A DNA stretch of 7,587 nucleotides from an uncultured Flavobacteriaceae bacterium (GTDB lineage Bacteria > Bacteroidota > Bacteroidia > Flavobacteriales > Flavobacteriaceae). Under the pieces are notes generated by a model, which ran no database searches, was not told where the DNA came from, and saw only the letters and a program-made list of their open reading frames with translations. The position numbers and the translations under genes are program-made. The stretch covers positions 1 to 7,587 of the forward strand of contig CALITN010000189.1 of NCBI GenBank assembly GCA_938041595.1. Reading direction: 5' to 3'. How positions within the stretch are numbered: position 1 is the stretch's first letter; each line of letters begins with the position of its first letter. Shown one piece after another: positions 1 to 6,962 of this stretch.

Positions 1-164
1 AAGAATTTAAAAATGTTGATTTTGATTATGTCTTAGCGTCACAAATGAAGGTCAATAGTCATTTAAGCACCCTTTTTGAACTGCAGTTGGTGTATGACGA
101 CAACGCCCTTGCTGATTTACAGTTACGTCAAGTTTTTGGACCTTCGATAGCCTTGCCGTACTAG
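1..164 (+). CDS. C-terminal fragment of a probable outer-membrane beta-barrel protein (5' end outside window)
   Basis: Reading from position 3, an open frame of 53 codons runs to a TAG at 162-164; no start is needed because the frame is open to the left edge. The fragment has alternating hydrophobic and polar residues in two or three likely beta strands (DFDYVLASQMKVN, LSTLFELQLVY, LQLRQVFGPSIALPY), with a short DDNALAD turn between the last two. It ends in an aromatic residue, as many outer-membrane barrel proteins do. The pattern 'KVN..L...FELQLVYDD....LQLRQVFG' resembles the C-terminus of the DUF3078 proteins common in Bacteroidota, but that family call is from memory and tentative. It reads in the same direction as the sdh operon but is separated by 163 bases containing a promoter, so it is probably a separate transcription unit. 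No clear terminator hairpin follows it. Confidence 0.7.
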   Translation, partial: EFKNVDFDYVLASQMKVNSHLSTLFELQLVYDDNALADLQLRQVFGPSIALPY

Positions 165-273
165 TCTTGTTGAAGCAAACAGGCTCATCTGAACGAGTGC
201 GATCAAAAACTTTGAACAGAAGATTAGAATTGTTATAGATATTCGGGTGCAAGTCAAAAAAAGAGCATAAGGG

Positions 274-305
274 TTGGGAACAGAAGTCTTTATGCTGTAA
301 TTTTG
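274..305 (+). promoter_or_regulatory. Bacteroidota-type sigma-ABfr promoter for sdhCAB
   Basis: TAATTTTG at 298-305 is an exact match to the Bacteroidota -7 consensus TAnnTTTG. A TTG at 274-276 lies 21 bases upstream of it, within the usual spacing for the -33 element. Transcription would start near 311-313, leaving a leader of roughly 15-17 bases (AT-rich, no Shine-Dalgarno-like purine run) before the sdhC ATG at 328. The match and spacing are seen in the sequence; use of the site as the operon promoter is inferred. Confidence 0.6.
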
Positions 306-327
306 ATAACAAATTGAATTTATTTTT

Positions 328-981
328 ATGATCACATCTTCAATCGTAAGAAAAGTAGCCATGGCACTTTCAGGTCTTTTCTTGGTTGTTTTTTTGGGAC
401 AGCATTTTACTATCAATCTGGCTTCAGTTGTCAGCAAAGACAGCTTTAATGAGTTGTCCCACTTTATGGGAAACAACCCACTTGTTCAATTCATCCTTCA
501 ACCCATCCTAATCTTTGGGGTTGTTTTTCATTTTATAATGGGCTTTATTCTTGAGCTTCAAAATCGAGCGGCACGTGCAAACAAATATGGATCCTACAAA
601 GGAAGCGCTAATGCTAGCTGGATGTCTCGTAATATGATTTTATCAGGAGCAGTGATCTTGTCTTTTCTGGGTCTTCACTTCTATGATTTTTGGGTTCCCG
701 AGATGAACTATAAATACTTTGAGGTACTTCCAGAAGATCCAACGCGCTATTATGAAGAACTCGTTCACAAATTCGTCAGTCCTGTTCGTGTTGGACTTTA
801 CGTTGTTTCGTTTTTCTTTCTTGCCTTGCATTTGTTGCACGGTTTTGGGTCTTCTTTTCAGTCCATGGGGATCAATAATAAATATACACCGGCGATTAAA
901 ACCTTTACTAAAATATACGCAATAGCTATCCCTGCGGGCTTTGTTTTTATTGCGCTCTTTCACCATTTTAATGCACTGTAA
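328..981 (+). CDS. sdhC: Succinate dehydrogenase cytochrome b subunit (membrane anchor, b558 type)
   Basis: This is the membrane anchor of complex II, which takes electrons from SdhB and passes them to quinone through haem b. The 217-residue protein shows five hydrophobic segments at about 11-33, 54-77, 101-121, 152-175 and 193-214. Histidines inside the first four (H26, H68, H117, and H168 or H171) sit where the four axial ligands of two b haems lie in dihaem anchors such as Wolinella FrdC. No sdhD follows, which fits a single fused anchor. The start at 328 gives the expected family N-terminus (basic residues, then the AMALSGLFLVVF helix) and lies just downstream of a matching promoter. It is the first gene of sdhCAB, 3 bases before sdhA. 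The dihaem assignment is inferred from histidine placement; menaquinone as the partner is inferred from the phylum. Confidence 0.93.
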   Translation: MITSSIVRKVAMALSGLFLVVFLGQHFTINLASVVSKDSFNELSHFMGNNPLVQFILQPILIFGVVFHFIMGFILELQNRAARANKYGSYKGSANASWMSRNMILSGAVILSFLGLHFYDFWVPEMNYKYFEVLPEDPTRYYEELVHKFVSPVRVGLYVVSFFFLALHLLHGFGSSFQSMGINNKYTPAIKTFTKIYAIAIPAGFVFIALFHHFNAL

Positions 982-984
982 ACA

Positions 985-2988
985 ATGGGAACATTAAACT
1001 CTAACATACCGAAAGGACCACTGTCTGATAAGTGGACGCAACATAAAAGCAATATCAATTTGGTGAGTCCTGCCAACAAGCGATTGATTGATGTTATCGT
1101 CGTTGGAACGGGATTGGCAGGGGCTTCGGCTTCGGCAACGCTAGCGGAATTGGGTTATAACGTCAAGACGTTTTGTTTCCAAGATTCTCCCAGAAGAGCC
1201 CACTCTATTGCTGCTCAGGGAGGAATTAATGCTGCCAAAAACTACCAAGGAGATGGCGACTCCACCTACCGTCTTTTTTATGATACCATCAAAGGAGGGG
1301 ATTATCGTTCCCGAGAAGCCAATGTGCATCGTTTGGCAGAAGTGTCGGCAAATATCATTGACCAGTGTGTGGCTCAAGGGGTTCCTTTTGCACGTGATTA
1401 TGGCGGATTGTTAGACAATCGTTCCTTCGGAGGGGTACTGGTATCACGAACGTTTTATGCCAAAGGGCAAACGGGTCAGCAGTTATTGCTTGGAGCTTAT
1501 TCTGCCATGAACCGGCAAATTGGTCGTGGGAAAATCAAAATGTACAACCGCCACGAAATGATGGACTTGGTTTTGGTTGATGGCAAAGCCCGAGGAATCA
1601 TTGCACGTAATTTAGTGACTGGAAAATTGGAACGCCACGGAGCACATGCGGTTGTAATTGCATCTGGAGGGTATGGAAATGTTTTTTTCCTCTCAACCAA
1701 TGCGATGGGAAGCAATGTGTCTGCCTCATGGAAAATTCACAAAAAAGGAGCCCATTTTGCCAATCCTTGTTTTACTCAAATTCACCCGACCTGTATTCCT
1801 GTATCTGGAGACCACCAATCGAAGCTAACACTGATGTCCGAATCCTTGCGGAATGATGGTCGCATCTGGGTGCCAAAAAAAATAGAAGATGCCAAAGCCA
1901 TTCGTGAGGGACGTTTAAAACCCACGGAATTAGCCGAAGAAGATCGAGATTACTATTTGGAAAGACGCTATCCTGCTTTTGGAAACCTCGTGCCGCGCGA
2001 TGTTGCATCTCGAGCGGCCAAAGAGCGTTGTGATGCAGGATTTGGAGTCAATAAAACGGGAGAAGCGGTCTACTTAGACTTTGCCGCTGCCATTGTGCGG
2101 TATGGGAAAGAAGAAGCCCATGTTAAAGGACTGGATGAAAACGATGCCCAATTGGTTAAAAAATTAGGGCAAGAAATAGTGCGTTCCAAATACGGAAACT
2201 TATTTCAGATGTATGAGAAAATCGTAGATCAAAACCCCTACGAAACCCCGATGATGATTTACCCAGCAGTTCACTACACCATGGGAGGTGTTTGGGTCGA
2301 TTATAACTTGATGACAAGCATTCCGGGTTGTTATGCGATTGGTGAGGCCAATTTCTCCGACCACGGAGCCAATCGTTTGGGAGCCTCGGCCTTAATGCAA
2401 GGCTTGGCTGATGGTTATTTTGTCTTGCCCTATACTATCGGAGACTATTTAGCAGATGATATCCGAACCGGAACAATTGCCACCGACACTCCAGAATTTG
2501 ACACGGCGGAGAAAGAAGTCCAAGATCGCTTGGAAGCCTTTATCAATAATGACGGAAAAAATTCAGTGGATTATTACCACAAAAAATTGGGCAAAATTAT
2601 GTGGAATAAATGCGGGATGTCTCGCAATGAAAAAGACCTCAAAGAGGCCATGACCGAAATCAAAGAATTACGAGAAGACTTTTATAAAAATGTAAAAGTT
2701 CCAGGCGGCTTGGATGAATTCAATGAGCAACTTGCAAAAGCCGGCCGTGTGGCTGATTTCCTAGAATTGGGGGAGTTGTTTGCCAAAGACGCTTTGGAAC
2801 GAAACGAATCCTGTGGGGGACACTTCCGTGAAGAGTCTCAGACTCCAGAGGGAGAAGCCTTGCGCGACGATGAGAATTTCACCTTTGTTTCCGCTTGGGA
2901 ATACAATGTAGAGCCTGCCAAAGCCAAGCTTCATAAAGAAGCCTTGAATTATGAAGAAATAGAAGTAAAAACGCGCTCTTACAAATAG
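985..2988 (+). CDS. sdhA: Succinate dehydrogenase flavoprotein subunit
   Basis: This is the catalytic subunit of complex II, oxidising succinate to fumarate (or the reverse) on the cytoplasmic side of the inner membrane. In its 667 residues the FAD-binding Rossmann motif GTGLAG is at 41-46. The RAHSIAAQGGINAA block at 71-84 contains H73, the expected covalent attachment site for FAD. Active-site segments follow in order: TQIHPT with H267, SESLRNDG with E286 and R289, PRDVASR at 337-343 with the expected catalytic arginine, YPAVHYTMGG with H430, and HGANRLGAS at 460-468 with R464. The C-terminal helical domain (about 510-667) contains the CGGHFREES segment. About 665 residues is longer than the E. 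coli enzyme (about 590) but fits the Bacteroidota form, which resembles B. subtilis and Wolinella more closely. It follows sdhC by 3 bases and precedes sdhB by 17, so the three are surely co-transcribed. All key residues appear intact. Confidence 0.97.
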   Translation: MGTLNSNIPKGPLSDKWTQHKSNINLVSPANKRLIDVIVVGTGLAGASASATLAELGYNVKTFCFQDSPRRAHSIAAQGGINAAKNYQGDGDSTYRLFYDTIKGGDYRSREANVHRLAEVSANIIDQCVAQGVPFARDYGGLLDNRSFGGVLVSRTFYAKGQTGQQLLLGAYSAMNRQIGRGKIKMYNRHEMMDLVLVDGKARGIIARNLVTGKLERHGAHAVVIASGGYGNVFFLSTNAMGSNVSASWKIHKKGAHFANPCFTQIHPTCIPVSGDHQSKLTLMSESLRNDGRIWVPKKIEDAKAIREGRLKPTELAEEDRDYYLERRYPAFGNLVPRDVASRAAKERCDAGFGVNKTGEAVYLDFAAAIVRYGKEEAHVKGLDENDAQLVKKLGQEIVRSKYGNLFQMYEKIVDQNPYETPMMIYPAVHYTMGGVWVDYNLMTSIPGCYAIGEANFSDHGANRLGASALMQGLADGYFVLPYTIGDYLADDIRTGTIATDTPEFDTAEKEVQDRLEAFINNDGKNSVDYYHKKLGKIMWNKCGMSRNEKDLKEAMTEIKELREDFYKNVKVPGGLDEFNEQLAKAGRVADFLELGELFAKDALERNESCGGHFREESQTPEGEALRDDENFTFVSAWEYNVEPAKAKLHKEALNYEEIEVKTRSYK

Positions 2989-3005
2989 CGCTATAAATAT
3001 ATAGT

Positions 3006-3752
3006 ATGAATCTGACCTTAAAAGTATGGCGCCAAGCCAACACCACTACCAGAGGGAGCTTTGAAACTTATCCCATTGCAGATGTTTCTCCAGATATGTC
3101 TTTCTTAGAGATGATGGATGTACTCAATGAAGAATTGATTCAAAAAGGAATCGATCCCATTGCTTTTGACCATGATTGTCGTGAAGGGATTTGTGGAATG
3201 TGTTCGATGTTTATCAACGGAGAAGCCCACGGTCCAGATCGTTTGGTTACTACTTGCCAACTGCATATGCGGAAATTCAAAGATGGAGACACCATCACCA
3301 TTGAGCCCTTCCGCGCCAAGGCATTTCCAGTAGTCAAAGACTTAGCGGTGGATCGTTCCGCTTTTGATCGCGTGCAACATGCCGGTGGTTTTATCAGTGT
3401 GAATACTTCTGGGAATACTCAAGATGCCAACGCCATCACTATTGAAAAACACGATGCCGATCGTGCTTTTGATGCAGCAACCTGCATTGGCTGTGGAGCT
3501 TGTGTAGCCACCTGTAAAAACGCATCCGCTATGCTCTTTGTCTCGGCAAAGGTGTCGCAATACGCACTTCTGCCACAAGGAAAAGTTGAGGCTACAGATC
3601 GAGTCCTAAACATGGTCAAGCAAATGGATGAAGAAGGATTTGGAAACTGTACCAACACGGGTGCCTGTGAAGTTGAATGCCCAAAAGGAATCTCACTCGA
3701 AAATATCGCCCGAATGAACCGAGAGTATTTGACGGCGAGTATCAAAGGGTAA
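3006..3752 (+). CDS. sdhB: Succinate dehydrogenase iron-sulfur subunit
   Basis: This subunit carries electrons from the SdhA flavin to the SdhC haems and quinone. The 248-residue protein has an N-terminal plant-type ferredoxin domain, with C58, C63, C66 and C84 for the [2Fe-2S] cluster (HDCREGICGMCSMF plus the later cysteine). The C-terminal ferredoxin domain has C160, C163, C166 and C170, then C215, C221 and C225. By analogy with E. coli SdhB, C160, C163, C166 and C225 hold the [4Fe-4S] cluster, and C170, C215 and C221 hold the [3Fe-4S] cluster. The first of these motifs reads CIGCGACVATCK, with lysine rather than the more common proline after the last cysteine; I believe this is normal for Bacteroidota. 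All expected ligands are present. It is the last gene of the operon, followed by a 95-base convergent intergenic region. The start gives the expected MNLTLKVWRQ beginning. Confidence 0.96.
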   Translation: MNLTLKVWRQANTTTRGSFETYPIADVSPDMSFLEMMDVLNEELIQKGIDPIAFDHDCREGICGMCSMFINGEAHGPDRLVTTCQLHMRKFKDGDTITIEPFRAKAFPVVKDLAVDRSAFDRVQHAGGFISVNTSGNTQDANAITIEKHDADRAFDAATCIGCGACVATCKNASAMLFVSAKVSQYALLPQGKVEATDRVLNMVKQMDEEGFGNCTNTGACEVECPKGISLENIARMNREYLTASIKG

Positions 3753-3776
3753 ACCCCTAGCCGTTGTTAATAGACC

Positions 3777-3791
3777 ACCCTTTTGAAGGGT
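3777..3791. terminator. Possible short bidirectional terminator hairpin between sdhB and the HAD gene
   Basis: ACCCTT TTG AAGGGT forms a perfect 6-base stem with a 3-base loop in the 95-base gap between two convergent genes, where a shared terminator is expected. No T run follows directly on the plus strand. On the minus strand there is a run of seven T (positions 3838-3832), but it comes before the hairpin rather than after it. The stem is short, so the call rests mostly on location. Confidence 0.3.
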
Positions 3792-3847
3792 TCATCGTAA
3801 AGTTAAAGATTTTACAACCAACAAGTAGCTTAAAAAAACAGATGACA

Positions 3848-4513
3848 CTAAGTTTTATACGGATTAAGAACCATCTCCGTATAATCTGCAATGACATTTA
3901 CACAACCTAAATTTAGAAGTTGTTGTTTGCTAAACTGTGTAGCAACACCAACAACGTCCATGCCTGCAGCCTGCGCACTTTGAATTCCAGATTGGGTATC
4001 TTCAAAAGCGAGGCAGTATTCGGGTGCCATTTGAATTTTTGCTGCCGCACGTAAAAATATCTCGGGATGAGGCTTCCCTTTAGTGACTTGATCGCCTCCC
4101 GTAGTCGAATGAAAATAAGTTTCGATTTTCAGTTGTTTTAGGGTCATGTCCAGATTGTTTTGGTCACCCATTGTGGCGAGTCCTAGGGGGATATCTTTTG
4201 CTTTTAAATATTCAAAAAAAGAATGCAATCCAGGGAGGGGTTGCAATAAAGAGCCAAAAGTGTCTCTGTAGAGGATTTCTTTTTCATTGCCCACGGCACG
4301 CAGTGCTTCTTCTGATTTTAGGTGTGGAAAAAAGCGCGCCATCACTTCAACAATAGTTCCTTTGTGGTAGTCGCGTTCGAAGGTTTCGGCGTCAATTCCC
4401 AATTGTTTTTCATCAATGAATTGCATCCAAGCGTCATGATGATAGTGCATATTATCGACCAAAGTGCCGTCCATGTCAAAAATTAGGGCTTTGTATTTGG
4501 AAAGAGGTTTCAT
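3848..4513 (-). CDS. HAD-superfamily phosphatase / beta-phosphoglucomutase-like hydrolase
   Basis: This is a cytoplasmic haloacid dehalogenase-type phosphotransferase of 221 residues, the usual length for the beta-phosphoglucomutase-like subgroup. Motif I is FDMDGTLVD, with the nucleophile D13 and acid/base D15. The helical cap of the C1 type covers about 20-90. Motif II is GLAT with T114, motif III is the lysine of GKPHPEIF (K147), and motif IV is the FEDTQSGIQSA block with E171 and D172 binding magnesium. The full catalytic set is present, so it should be an active enzyme. The substrate cannot be read from sequence; relatives act on sugar phosphates, phosphoglycolate and other small phosphate esters, or isomerise beta-glucose-1-phosphate. 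It converges on sdhB and diverges from the omega-amidase, 44 bases from that gene's preferred start. The ATG at 4511-4513 places the first beta strand correctly. Confidence 0.88.
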   Translation of the reverse strand: MKPLSKYKALIFDMDGTLVDNMHYHHDAWMQFIDEKQLGIDAETFERDYHKGTIVEVMARFFPHLKSEEALRAVGNEKEILYRDTFGSLLQPLPGLHSFFEYLKAKDIPLGLATMGDQNNLDMTLKQLKIETYFHSTTGGDQVTKGKPHPEIFLRAAAKIQMAPEYCLAFEDTQSGIQSAQAAGMDVVGVATQFSKQQLLNLGCVNVIADYTEMVLNPYKT

Positions 4514-4557
4514 AGCAAAACAGAATCAAGTATCTTATGGGGGTACAAGATAAAGCT

Positions 4558-5349
4558 ATGCAATCACATTTGACAATGGCCTTGGTTCAGGCAAATACCG
4601 TGTGGGAAAATCCCCTCAAAAACCAAAAACAACTTACATCTCTTTTGGAAGGTGTAAGCCCAACGGCAGATATCGTTTTGTTACCCGAAATGTTTGCCAC
4701 AGGCTTTAGTATGAATCCTCAGGAGTTTGCAGAATCTATGCAAGGAGCCACAGTCCAATGGATGCAAGCTTGGGCTGCGGATCATCAAAAAGTACTGGCG
4801 GGGAGCTTGGCTATTGAAGAAAAGGGGCTTTACTACAATCGATTTTTATGGGTGCTTCCCGATGGATCGTACCATACCTATGACAAGCGTTATGGTTTTT
4901 CCTTAGCTGGGGAAGATAAGGTCTATACAAAAGGAACTGTTGCCTCCGTTTTTGAATATCGAGGTTGGCGAATTTGTCCGAGGATCTGTTATGACTTGCG
5001 ATTTCCTCTCTGGTCGCGTAATACAGAAAACTATGACATACTACTTTTTACTGCCAATTGGCCACAACCGCGAATTCACGCTTGGGATACCTTATTACAA
5101 GCGCGAGCCATTGAGAATCTAAGCTATTGCATTGGCGTGAATCGCGTAGGAGAAGACCCCAATGGCAATAGTTATCCGGGTCATTCAGCTGTTTATGATG
5201 CATTGGGTCATCGGATGAGCCAAGGTTTGAACGAAAAAGAGGGGATTGTAGAGGTTGCTATGGCACTTGATCCGCTTCGATCACTTCGGAAGCAGTTGAA
5301 CTTTTTAGCCGATCGAGACGAATTTGTATGGGATCAAAAACTTGATTGA
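4558..5349 (+). CDS. Nitrilase-superfamily amidohydrolase, probable omega-amidase (YafV-like)
   Basis: This is a cytoplasmic carbon-nitrogen hydrolase. Close relatives (YafV/NIT2 type) hydrolyse alpha-ketoglutaramate and alpha-ketosuccinamate, the by-products of glutamine and asparagine transaminases, to the 2-oxoacid and ammonia. Counting from the ATG at 4558 (263 residues), the Glu-Lys-Cys triad is E44 in LLPEMFATGF, K110 in TYDKRYGF and C134 in RICYDLRFPLWSRN. The extra conserved glutamate of LAGEDKVY is E119. The segment after the lysine reads KRYGF where relatives I know of have KRHLF. An in-frame ATG at 4537 would add seven residues (MGVQDKA). I prefer 4558 because the first family strand (TMALVQANTVWENP) starts soon after it, but 4537 cannot be excluded. 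No clear promoter match lies in the divergent gap. The 3' end overlaps the convergent lipoprotein gene by 92 bases. The superfamily is certain; the substrate is inferred. Confidence 0.88.
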   Translation: MQSHLTMALVQANTVWENPLKNQKQLTSLLEGVSPTADIVLLPEMFATGFSMNPQEFAESMQGATVQWMQAWAADHQKVLAGSLAIEEKGLYYNRFLWVLPDGSYHTYDKRYGFSLAGEDKVYTKGTVASVFEYRGWRICPRICYDLRFPLWSRNTENYDILLFTANWPQPRIHAWDTLLQARAIENLSYCIGVNRVGEDPNGNSYPGHSAVYDALGHRMSQGLNEKEGIVEVAMALDPLRSLRKQLNFLADRDEFVWDQKLD

Positions 5350-6934
5350 CATCCCAGTTCGCTCGAACATCAATCTCTTCTGGGAGGTAGATGACTTCCT
5401 CAGGCTGAATTTTTTTTAAGTAATTTCCCGTGTCCCATTTATTGTTGTCGTTAGCATCTTTGATCACGCGAATGATATATTTTCCGGGGGGAAGATATTC
5501 AAAAGTATGCTGATTGTTGGTTAGTGCTTGGGTAATTCTTCGTTTGATTTTATAACGACTGTTGAGTAAATCCACCACAAGAGGACTGTCATCCAAGTTT
5601 TTGAATTGCATAATGAGCTTCCCATAACTTTCGTATTTTTTGGTTATTACGTCAAAAGCAATAGTATCATTGGTGGCACCAAAAAAGTCCGTGAATGCCT
5701 CGGGATAGATATCAAAAAAGTATTTACCGTTGGGCTCCAGATTCGGGATGGACAGTCGAATTTCATCTTTGTTTGGATGAAGGTTGACCTGAAAAGGCAC
5801 CAAAACAGAGTCTTTATTCCGCACCTGAATTTTTTTATTGTCCATTTTTACAATAGGTAGGCTGGCTGTCAGAACCACCGAATCCCTGAGGTGCAAAATC
5901 TTGGGACTGGCCTGTTTGACTACCAGAGAATCGGGAGTGGGTGTTGAATATTTTACGGTATGGGTTCGGAGGCTGTCTTGGTAGGTATAACGAAACTGCA
6001 ACGAGTCCTTAGGGGGATTTTTAAACCAAAAATTCAAGCTGTCTGTTTCCCGGCTTCGAGTAATTAGACTTTCAAAATCGGCAGGAACTTCAGAAACCAT
6101 CTCCATGGATTGTCCTGTATAACGACCAAAATAAGCTAGTGCAATATGGTGTTCATTGACAAATTCGGGTTTGCTCCATGAAAAATTGGGCACTTCATTA
6201 AAAATTCTAAGGTCAACAATGCTATCGCCTGGCAATTCGATTTGCTTTTCTATAAATCCAATTTTATCGATGTTTTGATCAAAATAGTAGTTGGATGCTT
6301 TGTCCAGTAAGGCGATGAGTTCATATTTCCCGGCCTTTAGATTTTGGAACTGATAAAAGGTGCTATCAAGCGTACTAGCAACGTATAAAGGCTTTTGGGT
6401 GTAAACTGTTGAGTCGTTGTACGTACTGTCAATAGGGTATAGTTGTAGGGAAACATAAGGGGGTGTTTCGGCTTCAAAAGCATCCGTAACAGTTCCTCTA
6501 AATCGAAGAGAATCAATGGTGGCCCCAGTGGAAAGGGTATAGCTAAAATAGGAAAGGATATTACTCTCGTTGTGGTCTTGGATACTTTCGCCAAAATTGA
6601 AAGTATAGGTCGTGTCGTCTCGGAGACTGTCTTTGAAAATCACACTCACCTTTTTTGAAACCCCTGTTTGAGGATATACATTGTAACTACTAGGATCCAT
6701 AGGGGGTGAAATGATCAACTGCTTTTGAAGATCACTCAACTTTATGTATTCATCAAAAGTTAAAACAAATTTTTCTTTATCAAAAAAAGTGGTCCTCTGT
6801 TTGGGAGAAGCATTCTGTAATACAGGAGGAATACTGTCAAGAGGTCCACCGGTGGGGGCGCCACGTTTGGCACAGTGTGAAAGTGTCAGGGCAAGACTTA
6901 AGCCTAGTAAAAAACGAAAAAATGTCGATTTCAT
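5258..6934 (-). CDS. Ig-like (Big_5-type) domain lipoprotein of unknown function
   Basis: A 558-residue predicted lipoprotein. The start at 6934 gives a short signal peptide (MKSTFFRFLLGLSLALT) with a lipobox LSHC and lipidated Cys21. An in-frame ATG at 6955 would add MLLFCPE in front and spoil the signal, so 6934 is preferred. After the cysteine, AKRGAPTGGPLDSIPPVL and then FVLTFDEYIKLSDLQKQLIISPP match a lipoprotein family I recall from Bacteroidota, whose N-terminal part is a Big_5-like Ig fold (about 30-130). A prealbumin-like segment with FQNLKAGKYELIALLD follows in the middle. A second lies near the C-terminus, with YLPPGKYIIRVIKDANDNNKWD; its DANDNNKWDTG loop (from about 493) looks like a calcium-loop-type turn. 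The tail after RANWDVNQV, about 26 residues, appears extra to the family and lies antisense to the amidase gene. It begins 28 bases after comF ends. The molecular role is unknown. Confidence 0.87.
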   Translation of the reverse strand: MKSTFFRFLLGLSLALTLSHCAKRGAPTGGPLDSIPPVLQNASPKQRTTFFDKEKFVLTFDEYIKLSDLQKQLIISPPMDPSSYNVYPQTGVSKKVSVIFKDSLRDDTTYTFNFGESIQDHNESNILSYFSYTLSTGATIDSLRFRGTVTDAFEAETPPYVSLQLYPIDSTYNDSTVYTQKPLYVASTLDSTFYQFQNLKAGKYELIALLDKASNYYFDQNIDKIGFIEKQIELPGDSIVDLRIFNEVPNFSWSKPEFVNEHHIALAYFGRYTGQSMEMVSEVPADFESLITRSRETDSLNFWFKNPPKDSLQFRYTYQDSLRTHTVKYSTPTPDSLVVKQASPKILHLRDSVVLTASLPIVKMDNKKIQVRNKDSVLVPFQVNLHPNKDEIRLSIPNLEPNGKYFFDIYPEAFTDFFGATNDTIAFDVITKKYESYGKLIMQFKNLDDSPLVVDLLNSRYKIKRRITQALTNNQHTFEYLPPGKYIIRVIKDANDNNKWDTGNYLKKIQPEEVIYLPEEIDVRANWDVNQVFDPIQIRLDRLKSSTASEVIEADQVP

Positions 6935-6962
6935 CTCAGGACAAAATAACAACATATTCCCA

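Noticed and set aside
123..476. Open frame of 117 codons on the minus strand
   Set aside because: It lies antisense to the start of sdhC and its promoter, has no recognisable family features, and overlaps better-supported features.
643..966. Open frame of 107 codons on the minus strand inside sdhC
   Set aside because: It is fully antisense to a well-supported gene, rich in Lys, Arg and Asn, and without any recognisable motif.
3419..3745. Open frame of 108 codons on the minus strand inside sdhB
   Set aside because: It is a shadow of the cysteine-rich iron-sulfur subunit, with no family signature.
3797..3815. GTAAA/TTTAC inverted repeat after sdhB
   Set aside because: It is a five-base, AT-rich stem with a nine-base loop, too weak to call.
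4514..4557. Promoter pair in the short divergent gap between the HAD gene and the amidase
   Set aside because: TATCTTAT at 4531-4538 and, on the other strand, the CAAAACAG region each miss at least two positions of TAnnTTTG, so I do not call a promoter, although some start site must exist nearby.
5274..5293. Inverted repeat GCTTC/GAAGC as a terminator for the convergent amidase and lipoprotein genes
   Set aside because: The stem is only five bases with a ten-base loop, no T run follows, and it lies within the coding sequence of both genes.
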